From: a virus
Reading direction: 5' to 3' (one strand)
Length of the DNA stretch: 33,061 bases
IMG/VR virus record: IMGVR_UViG_3300017713_000036
Coordinates: 1-33,061 of that record
Shown: piece by piece, positions 23,072-29,528 of the stretch
Layout of the letters: each line of letters opens with the position of its first letter
Numbering within the stretch: the first letter of the stretch is position 1
Position numbers and translations under genes: made by a program
Notes under the pieces: generated by a model
The model's database searches: none
Told to the model about the DNA's origin: nothing
Seen by the model: only the letters and a program-made list of their open reading frames with translations

Positions 23072-23347
23072 TTAACGCCCACTTTTTTGATATTCATCAA
23101 TCAGTGCTTGTCCTGTCAACTTGGTTCCCATGATGACCACTTCACCAGACTCGTTCAGAGTTCGTTGGATGTGACCATCGTTGTACTGGACATCTGTCAC
23201 GGTCTTACCATCAGAGGTGTCCTCTGGACGATCATCGTACCACATGGACGATAATCCGTGAACATGGACATTGTTCACACCCTTAGCCCACTTCTCTGCT
23301 GCGATACGAGTACGCTGCTCTTCAACTGATTGACGATACTGTGTCAT
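23072..23347 (-). CDS. Hypothetical protein, 91 aa
   Basis: A 91-residue soluble protein with a helical, charged N-terminus (YRQSVEEQRTRIAAEKWAKG), a His/Asn-rich middle (VNNVHVHGLSSMWYDDRPED) and a beta-strand C-terminal half (TVTDVQYNDGHIQRTLNESG). No known family recognised. Its start overlaps the stop of the preceding gene as ATGA. The strong promoter at 23030-23058 begins just after it. Confidence 0.6.
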   Translation of the reverse strand: MTQYRQSVEEQRTRIAAEKWAKGVNNVHVHGLSSMWYDDRPEDTSDGKTVTDVQYNDGHIQRTLNESGEVVIMGTKLTGQALIDEYQKSGR

Positions 23348-23877
23348 GCGGTCTCCCTCTTTTTTGCATAGAATTCTTCGATGAGTTCGAGAACCTCGTT
23401 CTCTTTGGCAATACGCTCCTCACCATCGACACGGACTACATAGTCCTTTGTGTAGGTGCCGAATTCCTTCTCGGCATCAGAGAACATGAGCCACGACTCA
23501 GTGTAACTACGAATGACAGGAACTAGGTTACGGTACTCGTCATTCACGGTAGTACGAGTTGCTCTCCAGCGACCACGCTCAAGAGTGATAAAGATAGGAG
23601 CTTCCCAAGATTCACCGACCTTAGCGTCATCCTCGACAATATCCCAACTAATGACATACTCACGAGCAACATCATTGTTGTAAGACACGAGATCCTGAAT
23701 CACAGGCATGAAGGTGCCGTGAGCAATCTCGTTGAGATCCCTAGAAGAGAGATTCTCCATGACATAGGTGGTGCCACCCTTTGGTTTGAAGTAGGCATCG
23801 GGTTCCGTTGAAGGATACCCGTCTACATCAAACGAGTAGTTTTCCATGTATTGTGTGGTGATTACTAACTTAGACAT
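23344..23877 (-). CDS. Hypothetical protein, 177 aa
   Basis: A 177-residue acidic protein. It begins MSKLVITTQYMENYSFDVDG, contains a Trp/Arg-rich centre (GESWEAPIFITLERGRWRAT) and ends with a charged helix (ENEVLELIEEFYAKKRETA). The TTQYMENY start resembles other small marine-phage proteins of unknown function. No signal, membrane segment or catalytic motif is clear. AAGGAA precedes the ATG. It is coupled to the downstream 91-residue gene by a four-base overlap. Confidence 0.62.
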   Translation of the reverse strand: MSKLVITTQYMENYSFDVDGYPSTEPDAYFKPKGGTTYVMENLSSRDLNEIAHGTFMPVIQDLVSYNNDVAREYVISWDIVEDDAKVGESWEAPIFITLERGRWRATRTTVNDEYRNLVPVIRSYTESWLMFSDAEKEFGTYTKDYVVRVDGEERIAKENEVLELIEEFYAKKRETA

Positions 23878-23886
23878 AACAGTTCC

Positions 23887-24174
23887 TTACTTACCTTTGT
23901 AACCGAGTTTTTCCATTGCGGGTCTAGGATAGATTTCCTCCGCAAGTTCCAAATATTCCTCAACAGACACATTCTTCACAAGGAAGTTGACCCATGCTTT
24001 CCATGGCTTACGACCATACTTGAATCGAGCGATAAACTCAGGTTTTGGTTTACCGACCCAAGAAGGATGACAGTCAGGTCTCGCGACTTCGTAGTTCACA
24101 CTCTTGGTGTGACGCCCACGATACATAAGATACATACCGTCCCAAACAAACTCTTCTTTAACAAATGGGGTCAT
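23887..24174 (-). CDS. Hypothetical protein, 95 aa
   Basis: A 95-residue protein starting at 24174 (MTPFVKEEFVWDGMYLMYRG). The in-frame ATG at 24237 is rejected because that stretch is the promoter and leader, and AAGGAA lies five bases before the 24174 ATG. The protein is basic and aromatic (RFKYGRKPWKAWVNFLVKNV) and ends in a helix (VEEYLELAEEIYPRPAMEKL). It is unknown, but its compact, conserved-looking sequence suggests a host-interaction or DNA-associated role. Confidence 0.62.
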   Translation of the reverse strand: MTPFVKEEFVWDGMYLMYRGRHTKSVNYEVARPDCHPSWVGKPKPEFIARFKYGRKPWKAWVNFLVKNVSVEEYLELAEEIYPRPAMEKLGYKGK

Positions 24175-24179
24175 CTCTT

Positions 24180-24210
24180 TTCCTTTCTCATTTTCAATAC
24201 AAGTATTATA
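24180..24210 (-). repeat. Promoter-leader repeat, copy 2
   Basis: The second copy of the 31-base block found at 23005-23035, with one mismatch, holding the TATAAT box and the AAGGAA ribosome site. See the first copy. Confidence 0.9.
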
Positions 24211-24233
24211 GGCGATATCACAGGGAAAGTCAA
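24205..24233 (-). promoter_or_regulatory. Sigma70-type promoter
   Basis: Minus strand: TTGACT at 24233-24228, a 17-base spacer and TATAAT at 24210-24205, just upstream of the 95-residue gene. One mismatch to consensus in the -35 box. Confidence 0.85.
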
Positions 24234-24253
24234 ACACTTTCTTAGATCAATAT

Positions 24254-24550
24254 CTACTTACCAATGTGTTTTATATCACTTTTTGGAATAACCTGATAAG
24301 CACCCTTATTGTACGCAGGAGCAACAGTAAAGTTCTTGGACTCTTCCAACTGGAAGGTAATGTCCCTATCAGGGGTATAGGCAGTAAGAGGCACAGACTT
24401 AGTCTCAGTCTCGGTTCTCCACGCAGGGCCCACACTGTAGGACTTCATCGTCTTGAACTCAGGTTTGTACTTCTTGGTTTTTGACCATGCTTTGGTCTTG
24501 CGTTTACGACCAGACTGATCGTATTTCATAGATCCGTGGAATGATTGCAT
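24254..24550 (-). CDS. Conserved hypothetical basic protein, 98 aa
   Basis: A 98-residue, strongly basic protein from the ATG at 24550 (MQSFHGSMKYDQSGRKRKTK), preceded by AGAGGT; the longer frame from 24628 would run through the promoter. FHGSM..D and the KRKTKAWSKTKKYKPEFK stretch resemble small conserved proteins of cyanophages whose role is not known. Residues 35-75 are Pro/Thr/Tyr-rich and probably flexible. Its basic nature suggests binding to nucleic acid. Confidence 0.62.
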   Translation of the reverse strand: MQSFHGSMKYDQSGRKRKTKAWSKTKKYKPEFKTMKSYSVGPAWRTETETKSVPLTAYTPDRDITFQLEESKNFTVAPAYNKGAYQVIPKSDIKHIGK

Positions 24551-24575
24551 AGGTACCTCTCGAATATATATTAAC

Positions 24576-24604
24576 ATCATACAGACAAAAACATATTTTG
24601 TCAA
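24576..24604 (-). promoter_or_regulatory. Sigma70-type promoter
   Basis: Minus strand: A-tract, TTGACA at 24604-24599, a 17-base spacer and TATGAT at 24581-24576, ahead of the 98-residue gene. It is back to back with the late promoter at 24616-24623. Confidence 0.83.
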
Positions 24605-24615
24605 GTCTTTTTTTG

Positions 24616-24623
24616 TATAAATA
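24616..24623 (+). promoter_or_regulatory. Late promoter TATAAATA of the 24629-27234 block
   Basis: TATAAATA on the plus strand ends five bases before the ATG at 24629. By T4 spacing the transcript would start on that ATG; no Shine-Dalgarno site is present. Confidence 0.72.
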
Positions 24624-24628
24624 AACAC

Positions 24629-24895
24629 ATGACTAAAGAACTATTCGATTTCGGGTTTACCCTAGTAGACGAAGACGAACTGGAGGCAGTGCAGCAAGCA
24701 CAGTCCAAGGTTGCGTCCGTGTCCGACTCTGTGTCAGAAACCCAAGAAAAACTGGACAGTCTGTTCAATGCGATCCAACCATTGTTGAACAACCTGAAAC
24801 AAAATCCTCAGAAAGAGTATATCCTCTGGCCCAATCGACTTGAGAAGATTGAGCAGTTCGAGGACTATATACAGAATATCTACAAGGGTCAGTAA
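24629..24895 (+). CDS. Small conserved late protein, 88 aa
   Basis: An 88-residue acidic, helical protein. The start (FDFGFTLVDEDELEAVQQAQ) and the segment SLFNAIQPLLNNLKQNPQKE with YILWPNRLEKIEQFEDYIQN are a pattern I know from marine T4-like phages, where it is listed as conserved hypothetical. The central heptad pattern (about 18-50) suggests a coiled coil. As the first gene after a late promoter it is probably made late, so an assembly, scaffold or virion role is likely. It overlaps the following gene as TAATG. Confidence 0.75.
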   Translation: MTKELFDFGFTLVDEDELEAVQQAQSKVASVSDSVSETQEKLDSLFNAIQPLLNNLKQNPQKEYILWPNRLEKIEQFEDYIQNIYKGQ

Positions 24896-25704
24896 TGCTA
24901 CTATACAGATGTCACCCAATCAGTCAGAACCAGAACGCTATCGTAAACCTTAATAGAAAGGAAGAACTGTTCAAGGCTGTCTCGGAAGCACTTCCCAAGT
25001 ATAAAGGGAAGACATTGCATCCGAATGATCATATTGGGTTGGTAACTGACGCATCTGTCCTTTCAGGATTGTTGACTCTATCTGGATACAAAAATGTCCT
25101 TGTGGTGACTTCGTTTGCGGATAAAGATTATGATACCGTAGTTAAGGGTCACCAAGCACACAAGAGTGCGGGAGATCATCTGGTACCAATAGTCCATAAG
25201 GCAGCGGGAACCATGATGAACATGTATGTAACCAAGGTAAAGTCTGGTGATTGGTTCACCCCATTCTATGAGTCATATGGTGTCAAGACATTAGATGTTG
25301 ATTCACCTTTTGCACTAGATAGTACATTCAAAATTAAACCTCCGGCTGATGTCAAGTTTGATGCTGTTGTTCTACTGGGTTGTGATGCATACTCAAAAGG
25401 GAAGTTTAACGTAAAGGATATCAAGGAAACATTTACCAGATATTGCACACCAGAGTTTGATCTTATTGATGTGTATCGTCATGAGAACGACACAAGAAGT
25501 ATCGTGGGCAGTACTCCGAAACAAAATACAGTTATTGCCCAGACAATGTTTCAGGCAGTCAACACTCCGAAGAAACTTATAGATAAGACCAATGGCGCTT
25601 TTGTTAATCGTGAACTTGAGATGCCCAATATGAGAAGTGTGATCTTATACAGTAGACTTGCATCCAACATCATCAATGTTGATAAATGGTATAAGGTTTA
25701 CTAA
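24895..25704 (+). CDS. Unknown protein, paralogue A of a tandem pair
   Basis: A 269-residue protein I do not recognise. It shares a core with the next gene: residues 149-195 (PPADVKFDAVVLLG, then FNVKDIKETFTRYCTPEFDL and IDVYR) match residues 161-208 of paralogue B, with 16 of 25 identical over the last part; HIGLV..LSGLLTLSGYKNVLVVTSF at 46-74 also aligns. Both end in YKVY. Alternating strands and helices suggest an alpha/beta Rossmann-like fold, vaguely like methyltransferases or nucleotide hydrolases, but the usual glycine-rich loop is missing. No signal or membrane segment. Its place in a late block points to a virion or assembly-related job. Confidence 0.7.
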   Translation: MLLYRCHPISQNQNAIVNLNRKEELFKAVSEALPKYKGKTLHPNDHIGLVTDASVLSGLLTLSGYKNVLVVTSFADKDYDTVVKGHQAHKSAGDHLVPIVHKAAGTMMNMYVTKVKSGDWFTPFYESYGVKTLDVDSPFALDSTFKIKPPADVKFDAVVLLGCDAYSKGKFNVKDIKETFTRYCTPEFDLIDVYRHENDTRSIVGSTPKQNTVIAQTMFQAVNTPKKLIDKTNGAFVNRELEMPNMRSVILYSRLASNIINVDKWYKVY

Positions 25705-26549
25705 TGTACGATACAATGTATAACATAGTCACTGGAGTGAACGACGATAGAAGCTATCGGGTCTCACTGATCCCAGAATTGAACGATTATAAATTCAGGA
25801 ATCTAGTACGAGAAAGAATCAAGGGATACACATCTACCCTGTTGACAGACAAGATTCTTGGTACAGAACGACATATTCCACAGTCACTATTACTTAACAA
25901 CATTCTGAGTGCGAAACAGTACCAGAATGTTCTGTTCGTTCCTTCGTTTAGAAACACTCTATATCCTAGAATGATGGACGAATCCTACATTCTAAATGTA
26001 CCTAATATAAATTATCATATGATGCCGTGCACTAACAAGTACTACGAACTGCCATCAAATATGTATGTTGCATATCCAGAAGGTCACACAAGTGTGTACC
26101 ACGATTTGATGGACGGATTTGGTGTAACTTTTTGCAGGTCTAATGGAATGTATACGATGGGAGACTCAGCATATGAAGTGTCACCACCCGAAGGTGTAAA
26201 GTTTGACTGCGTCTTTCTGGCAGGACATCCCATGCCATCGGAAGACATATATTTTAATGCCGAAGACATTAAGAATGACTTCGCTTCATACTGCACACCA
26301 GACTTTGATCTACATGATGTGCGTAGGCGTTCATTATATAAAGAAGAATATCTGAGAGGAAATCCTCATCTCAACAATGTTGAAGCGCCACCTCGACTAG
26401 TGGGCGAGACAAAGGACATGACTGATGTGTTTACGTATGTATTAGAAAATTCATACCGACCCGATTTTCACGGTGACGAACTCCTGACCGACATGTTTAC
26501 TGGATATAAAATGTTACCCCACTTCCAAAAATCATACAAGGTATATTAA
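25704..26549 (+). CDS. Unknown protein, paralogue B of a tandem pair
   Basis: A 281-residue protein similar to its upstream neighbour; the shared block is PPEGVKFDCVFLAG with FNAEDIKNDFASYCTPDFDL at 161-203, and AKQYQNVLFVPSF at 70-82. It differs in an extra N-terminal segment (about 1-45, VTGVNDDRSYRVSLIPELND) and in the loop after the strand at 168-175. Cys197 in YCTP, conserved in A (Cys184), could be functional. The start codon forms TAATG with the stop of paralogue A, so the two are translated together and may form a heteromer. Function unknown. Confidence 0.7.
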   Translation: MYDTMYNIVTGVNDDRSYRVSLIPELNDYKFRNLVRERIKGYTSTLLTDKILGTERHIPQSLLLNNILSAKQYQNVLFVPSFRNTLYPRMMDESYILNVPNINYHMMPCTNKYYELPSNMYVAYPEGHTSVYHDLMDGFGVTFCRSNGMYTMGDSAYEVSPPEGVKFDCVFLAGHPMPSEDIYFNAEDIKNDFASYCTPDFDLHDVRRRSLYKEEYLRGNPHLNNVEAPPRLVGETKDMTDVFTYVLENSYRPDFHGDELLTDMFTGYKMLPHFQKSYKVY

Positions 26550-26550
26550 A

Positions 26551-27234
26551 ATGATTAAGTTCAAGAAATTCATGGTCGAGGGTGTAGATGACCCCGCAAT
26601 CTTCAAGGCAGTATTCCTTGCGGGTGGGCCTGGATCTGGCAAATCTTTCATTGCTGGTAAGACGGGTCTTACTTCTCTTGGATTAAAATTAGTAAACTCA
26701 GATGATGCCTTTGAGCGAATGCTCAAGAAAGCAGGCATGGAGCCCACACCTAAAAACATGTTTTCTCCCAAGGGACAGGAGATTCGCCAAAAAGCGAAGA
26801 CTGTCACTGGCATGAGACAGAAAGGTTACATTGGTGGAAGGTTAGGTCTTGTCATCGATGGCACCGGCAAAGATTTCGGTAAGATTCAAAAGCAAGCCAC
26901 TGCTCTAAAGAAATTAGGGTACGATGTGGCTATGATCTTTGTTAACACTGACTTAGAGACTGCACAAAGACGCAATAAAATGCGGGCTCGTTCACTGCCT
27001 ACCGCTGCGGTAACTGGTATGTGGAAAGATGTGCAGAATAATCTCGGTAAGTTTCAGAACTTTTTTAACCGTGGCTCTGAAATGATCATTGTCGATAACT
27101 CAGAAGAATCTGATTCTGAAGGCGCAATCTTAGGTGCATATCGAAAAATGAGTGCATGGGTAAAGCGACCTCCCACTTCGCCTGCTGCAAAGCAATGGAT
27201 CAAGAAGGAAAGAGAAGCAAAGAGGAGAGATTAA
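26551..27234 (+). CDS. P-loop kinase (zeta-toxin/polynucleotide-kinase-like)
   Basis: A 227-residue P-loop protein. Walker A is GGPGSGKS at 25-32. VNSDDAF at 48-54 and VIDGTGKD at 101-108 match the Asp-containing motifs of zeta-toxin and T4 Pnk-type kinases, and the arginines in TDLETAQRRNKMRARSLP (about 133-150) could form the lid. The C-terminus is basic (KQWIKKEREAKRRD). The substrate is unknown; the fold allows phosphorylation of UDP-sugars, nucleotides or RNA ends. No antitoxin gene is visible. It follows the paralogue pair in the late block. Its stop shares a TTAA with the opposing gene. Confidence 0.75.
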   Translation: MIKFKKFMVEGVDDPAIFKAVFLAGGPGSGKSFIAGKTGLTSLGLKLVNSDDAFERMLKKAGMEPTPKNMFSPKGQEIRQKAKTVTGMRQKGYIGGRLGLVIDGTGKDFGKIQKQATALKKLGYDVAMIFVNTDLETAQRRNKMRARSLPTAAVTGMWKDVQNNLGKFQNFFNRGSEMIIVDNSEESDSEGAILGAYRKMSAWVKRPPTSPAAKQWIKKEREAKRRD

Positions 27235-27446
27235 CCCCAACGATCCCAGAAGTCCACATCGTTGGCCACCTCGTTCCAAGTAAGAGTAAACAGAATAAAA
27301 CCTGCGGCAAAACTAAGGGGTTGACTCTGAGTCAGCCCGATTAGAACTTGAAATACTCCGATGATAAGACCCAGTTTATACTTCACCCTGTCCCAGACAT
27401 CCACTACACGATCCCATATCACCTGAAGTTTTAGTTTCCAGTCCAT
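27231..27446 (-). CDS. Small membrane protein, 71 aa
   Basis: A 71-residue protein with an N-terminal amphipathic helix (KLQVIWDRVVDVWDRVKYKL) and two hydrophobic stretches (about 25-39 LGLIIGVFQVLIGLT and 45-57 SFAAGFILFTLTW), ending in an Asp/Trp-rich tail. Likely an inner-membrane protein. It lies directly downstream of the 60-residue gene, with GAGGAG seven bases before the ATG. Function unknown. Its last codon meets the kinase gene tail to tail. Confidence 0.6.
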   Translation of the reverse strand: MDWKLKLQVIWDRVVDVWDRVKYKLGLIIGVFQVLIGLTQSQPLSFAAGFILFTLTWNEVANDVDFWDRWG

Positions 27447-27449
27447 ACT

Positions 27450-27632
27450 TTACTCCTCTGCGTAAACGAATTGATTGTCATCATCAACAATTACAAGTTT
27501 CTGCCCGACACCACATACTTCATCACGGTAGTTAGAAAGTTCAACATCAGACACCATATTCAAATCAAACCCCTTGTCCATACGAACAAGTACATGATTC
27601 TCGCATCGTGCGAGATTTAATCCATCAATCAT
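27450..27632 (-). CDS. Hypothetical protein, 60 aa
   Basis: A 60-residue acidic protein (MIDGLNLARCENHVLVRMDK) with strand-rich ending (QKLVIVDDDNQFVYAEE). Two Cys (10 and 40) are far apart and show no zinc-binding pattern. The ATG overlaps the end of the preceding glycosyltransferase-like gene by eight bases, and AAGGTG lies upstream. No known family recognised. Confidence 0.55.
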   Translation of the reverse strand: MIDGLNLARCENHVLVRMDKGFDLNMVSDVELSNYRDEVCGVGQKLVIVDDDNQFVYAEE

Positions 27633-28275
27633 TATTTATCACCTTACCTTTATTATTTACCACTTTTATTTCGACATTATCTCCCACAGGAATCTTGATA
27701 TTCGGGTGAACATGATACAATACAAACTTAGTATCAGGAAACTCCTTGAACATCTCAACCCATATGGGTCTCCAGTTATCAGCAAGTCTAACTGTGTTTG
27801 CTGTGCCACGATCACTTTCCAACAATAGGTCAGTGAAACTATCAAGATTCATATCAAAGATACTATCGAATCCATATATATGTACTTCATCAGCCTGCAT
27901 TTTATTACACGCATAATGGACTGCCATATGACCGCAATTAAAGTTAGTTGCAGCATATCTAACATCACCGTTCACCGCCGCATACTTGGGCACATGTCCA
28001 TAGAATCCTTTGATTAGATGTGAGTACTTCATATAGAAAGTTCCAGAATTTTCCATCCAAATCTTTGGTCTAGTACCCAGAACCCAATCATACATATCCA
28101 ATTGAATATGTCCTTCCTGTAGTGCCTTCATCATCTTGAAGTCTACCATACAGGTTGCCCACACCTCTTGCCTTGGAATAGCAAAGGGTGGCATGTTACA
28201 TACCAATAGTTTTCCAGGCGTACCCCGTTGGAAAAGTCCAGCGTTATCACCATTACCCAGAACATTCACTCTCAT
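27625..28275 (-). CDS. Putative glycosyltransferase (GT29/DUF115-like)
   Basis: A 216-residue alpha/beta protein that starts with a Rossmann-type strand and loop (MRVNVLGNGDNAGLF), followed by LLVCNMPPF and VWATCMVDFKMMKALQEG. Near residue 115 comes FNCGHMAVHYACNKMQADEV and HIYGFDSIFD, the pattern of GT29/42-like sialyltransferase folds and of DUF115, where a GNG loop binds the nucleotide sugar and a GFD-type motif follows a conserved strand. The C-terminus has a VLYHVHPN segment. The catalytic residues cannot be fixed. Position in the glycosylation cassette supports the call. Confidence 0.45.
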   Translation of the reverse strand: MRVNVLGNGDNAGLFQRGTPGKLLVCNMPPFAIPRQEVWATCMVDFKMMKALQEGHIQLDMYDWVLGTRPKIWMENSGTFYMKYSHLIKGFYGHVPKYAAVNGDVRYAATNFNCGHMAVHYACNKMQADEVHIYGFDSIFDMNLDSFTDLLLESDRGTANTVRLADNWRPIWVEMFKEFPDTKFVLYHVHPNIKIPVGDNVEIKVVNNKGKVINND

Positions 28276-28682
28276 AATATAACAAACTTCCTATTCTCAA
28301 TGTGAGCTTCTTCAATATCTTCTTTAGACTGACCCATGTAACGCACCGCATGATGTTTCTCAATCATGTACTCGTTGACTGACTTATCAGAATAAGTAGA
28401 GGTTCTCCACAGTTCACCAAGGATACGACCATACTTACCCTTACCATCCTTATGAGTCCTCAGTGTAACACCTTTAGGATCATCAAGTAGACCGTACAAG
28501 AAGTCTTTGGCAGCAAGACCATACTTCTTCTCTTCGAGGTCACGGGTACGTGATTCAGGTGTATCAATACCATACATCCGAATACGTTGTTTACGCATCC
28601 ACACACCAAACCCCAAGTCAATGTCTACATCAACGGTATCACCATCAACGACTCTTACGACATTACATCTATATTCAAACAT
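28272..28682 (-). CDS. Thermonuclease (staphylococcal nuclease-like)
   Basis: A 136-residue member of the TNase family, Ca2+-dependent phosphodiesterases that cut DNA and RNA. The catalytic set is intact: Asp15 in VVDGDTVDVDIDLG, Arg35 in QRIRMYGIDTPES with Asp40 and Glu43, and Arg86 in KYGRILGELW, corresponding to Asp21, Arg35, Asp40, Glu43 and Arg87 of the staphylococcal enzyme. No signal peptide is visible, so it acts inside the cell or from the particle. It overlaps the adjacent genes by four and eight bases. It could degrade host DNA or incoming rival DNA; the reason for its place among sugar genes is unclear. Confidence 0.88.
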   Translation of the reverse strand: MFEYRCNVVRVVDGDTVDVDIDLGFGVWMRKQRIRMYGIDTPESRTRDLEEKKYGLAAKDFLYGLLDDPKGVTLRTHKDGKGKYGRILGELWRTSTYSDKSVNEYMIEKHHAVRYMGQSKEDIEEAHIENRKFVIL

Positions 28683-28872
28683 TTAAGTACCTTATCACTT
28701 CAAGTTTATCTTCGGCTTCTGCGATTTTAGCAATCTCCTTTTCAATAGTTTCCACTATATCCGAATGTTCTCCGATACCGGCGGCATTCTGAATATAGAC
28801 TTGTATATTCGCCTTTGCCACCGCAACCTCACCTTCAAGTTTCTTTTCAAGAGCTTCTATTAAAAAATTCAT
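28675..28872 (-). CDS. Small conserved helical protein, 65 aa
   Basis: A 65-residue, Lys/Glu-rich helical protein (FLIEALEKKLEGEVAVAKAN, then IQVYIQNAAGIGEHSDIVET, IEKEIAKIAEAEDKLEVI). This exact type of sequence, with the AAGIGEH turn between two helices, recurs in marine T4-like phages as a conserved hypothetical. It likely folds as a helical hairpin or coiled coil. It overlaps both neighbours by a few bases. Function unknown. Confidence 0.7.
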   Translation of the reverse strand: MNFLIEALEKKLEGEVAVAKANIQVYIQNAAGIGEHSDIVETIEKEIAKIAEAEDKLEVIRYLNV

Positions 28873-29528
28873 ATCATTTGTTCCCGTATTATTTCTTTAC
28901 CCTTCGCCCCAGTGTGATGTATAATCTTAGGATTTTTTACATCGACACCATCTATGTAGTCTAATCTTAACGTATTGTATGTATGTGGTAGAGGATTGAT
29001 GCATGTCAACTTTTTCAACTCATCACCACCCATCATCAAATATAGTACTTCTTGATCACCTTGAACTGGATCTTGAATACATTGGTCTGCCCACGCTAGT
29101 AGTATGTTTGGAGTTCCTTCTACCAAGACCACCCCTGAGTTATACCAATCACCCAACTCGTTCCTGCGACTAGACCACGGCCTGTCCTTGATCATACCCA
29201 ATCTACCCTGTTCAGACAGATTAAATATCCCTGAGATGTCAGATGTTACCTCACAGTCAGTATCCATCCAACATGTCTTACTCACACCGTTTAGTCTAGT
29301 CGCATCAATAATCGCACGGGGTTTCTTAAACCACCCTCTTGCATTACTCTTGATTTCAATCACTAGATCGAAGTTGTTCTGAGCAAACTCAAGTCCCTCA
29401 TTACTCATACCAAAGTCAGCGCACACTATGGGAGTATCATTGTGGTTCTTGTACTTGTTTATGAACCAAGATAACTGCCACTCAGTGTTGATGTCACACC
29501 CTGTTAAAAATATGTTCAAATTAGACAT
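28869..29528 (-). CDS. GT8-like glycosyltransferase
   Basis: A 219-residue GT-A enzyme. Residues 88-91 form the metal-binding DXD motif (MDTD, Asp89 and Asp91), preceded by a KKPRAIIDATRL helix typical of GT8-type folds. Later come WYNSGVVLVEG, a GDQEVLY motif and IIHHTGAKGK, the latter being a C-terminal histidine position that completes the metal site in this family. It should transfer a sugar from a nucleotide sugar with retention. The donor and acceptor are unknown. It is coupled to its neighbours with four- and eight-base overlaps. Confidence 0.78.
   Translation of the reverse strand: MSNLNIFLTGCDINTEWQLSWFINKYKNHNDTPIVCADFGMSNEGLEFAQNNFDLVIEIKSNARGWFKKPRAIIDATRLNGVSKTCWMDTDCEVTSDISGIFNLSEQGRLGMIKDRPWSSRRNELGDWYNSGVVLVEGTPNILLAWADQCIQDPVQGDQEVLYLMMGGDELKKLTCINPLPHTYNTLRLDYIDGVDVKNPKIIHHTGAKGKEIIREQMI

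Noticed and set aside
24175-24237. N-terminal extension of the 95-residue gene
   Set aside because: The stretch is the promoter and leader, shared with the unrelated gene at 22997; AAGGAA fits the ATG at 24174.
24551-24628. N-terminal extension of the 98-residue gene
   Set aside because: It runs through a clear -35/-10 promoter; AGAGGT fits the ATG at 24550.
27633-27640. GATAAATA on the minus strand next to the ATG at 27632
   Set aside because: It is coding sequence of the upstream transferase and leaves no room for the usual -5 to -1 spacing before the ATG.
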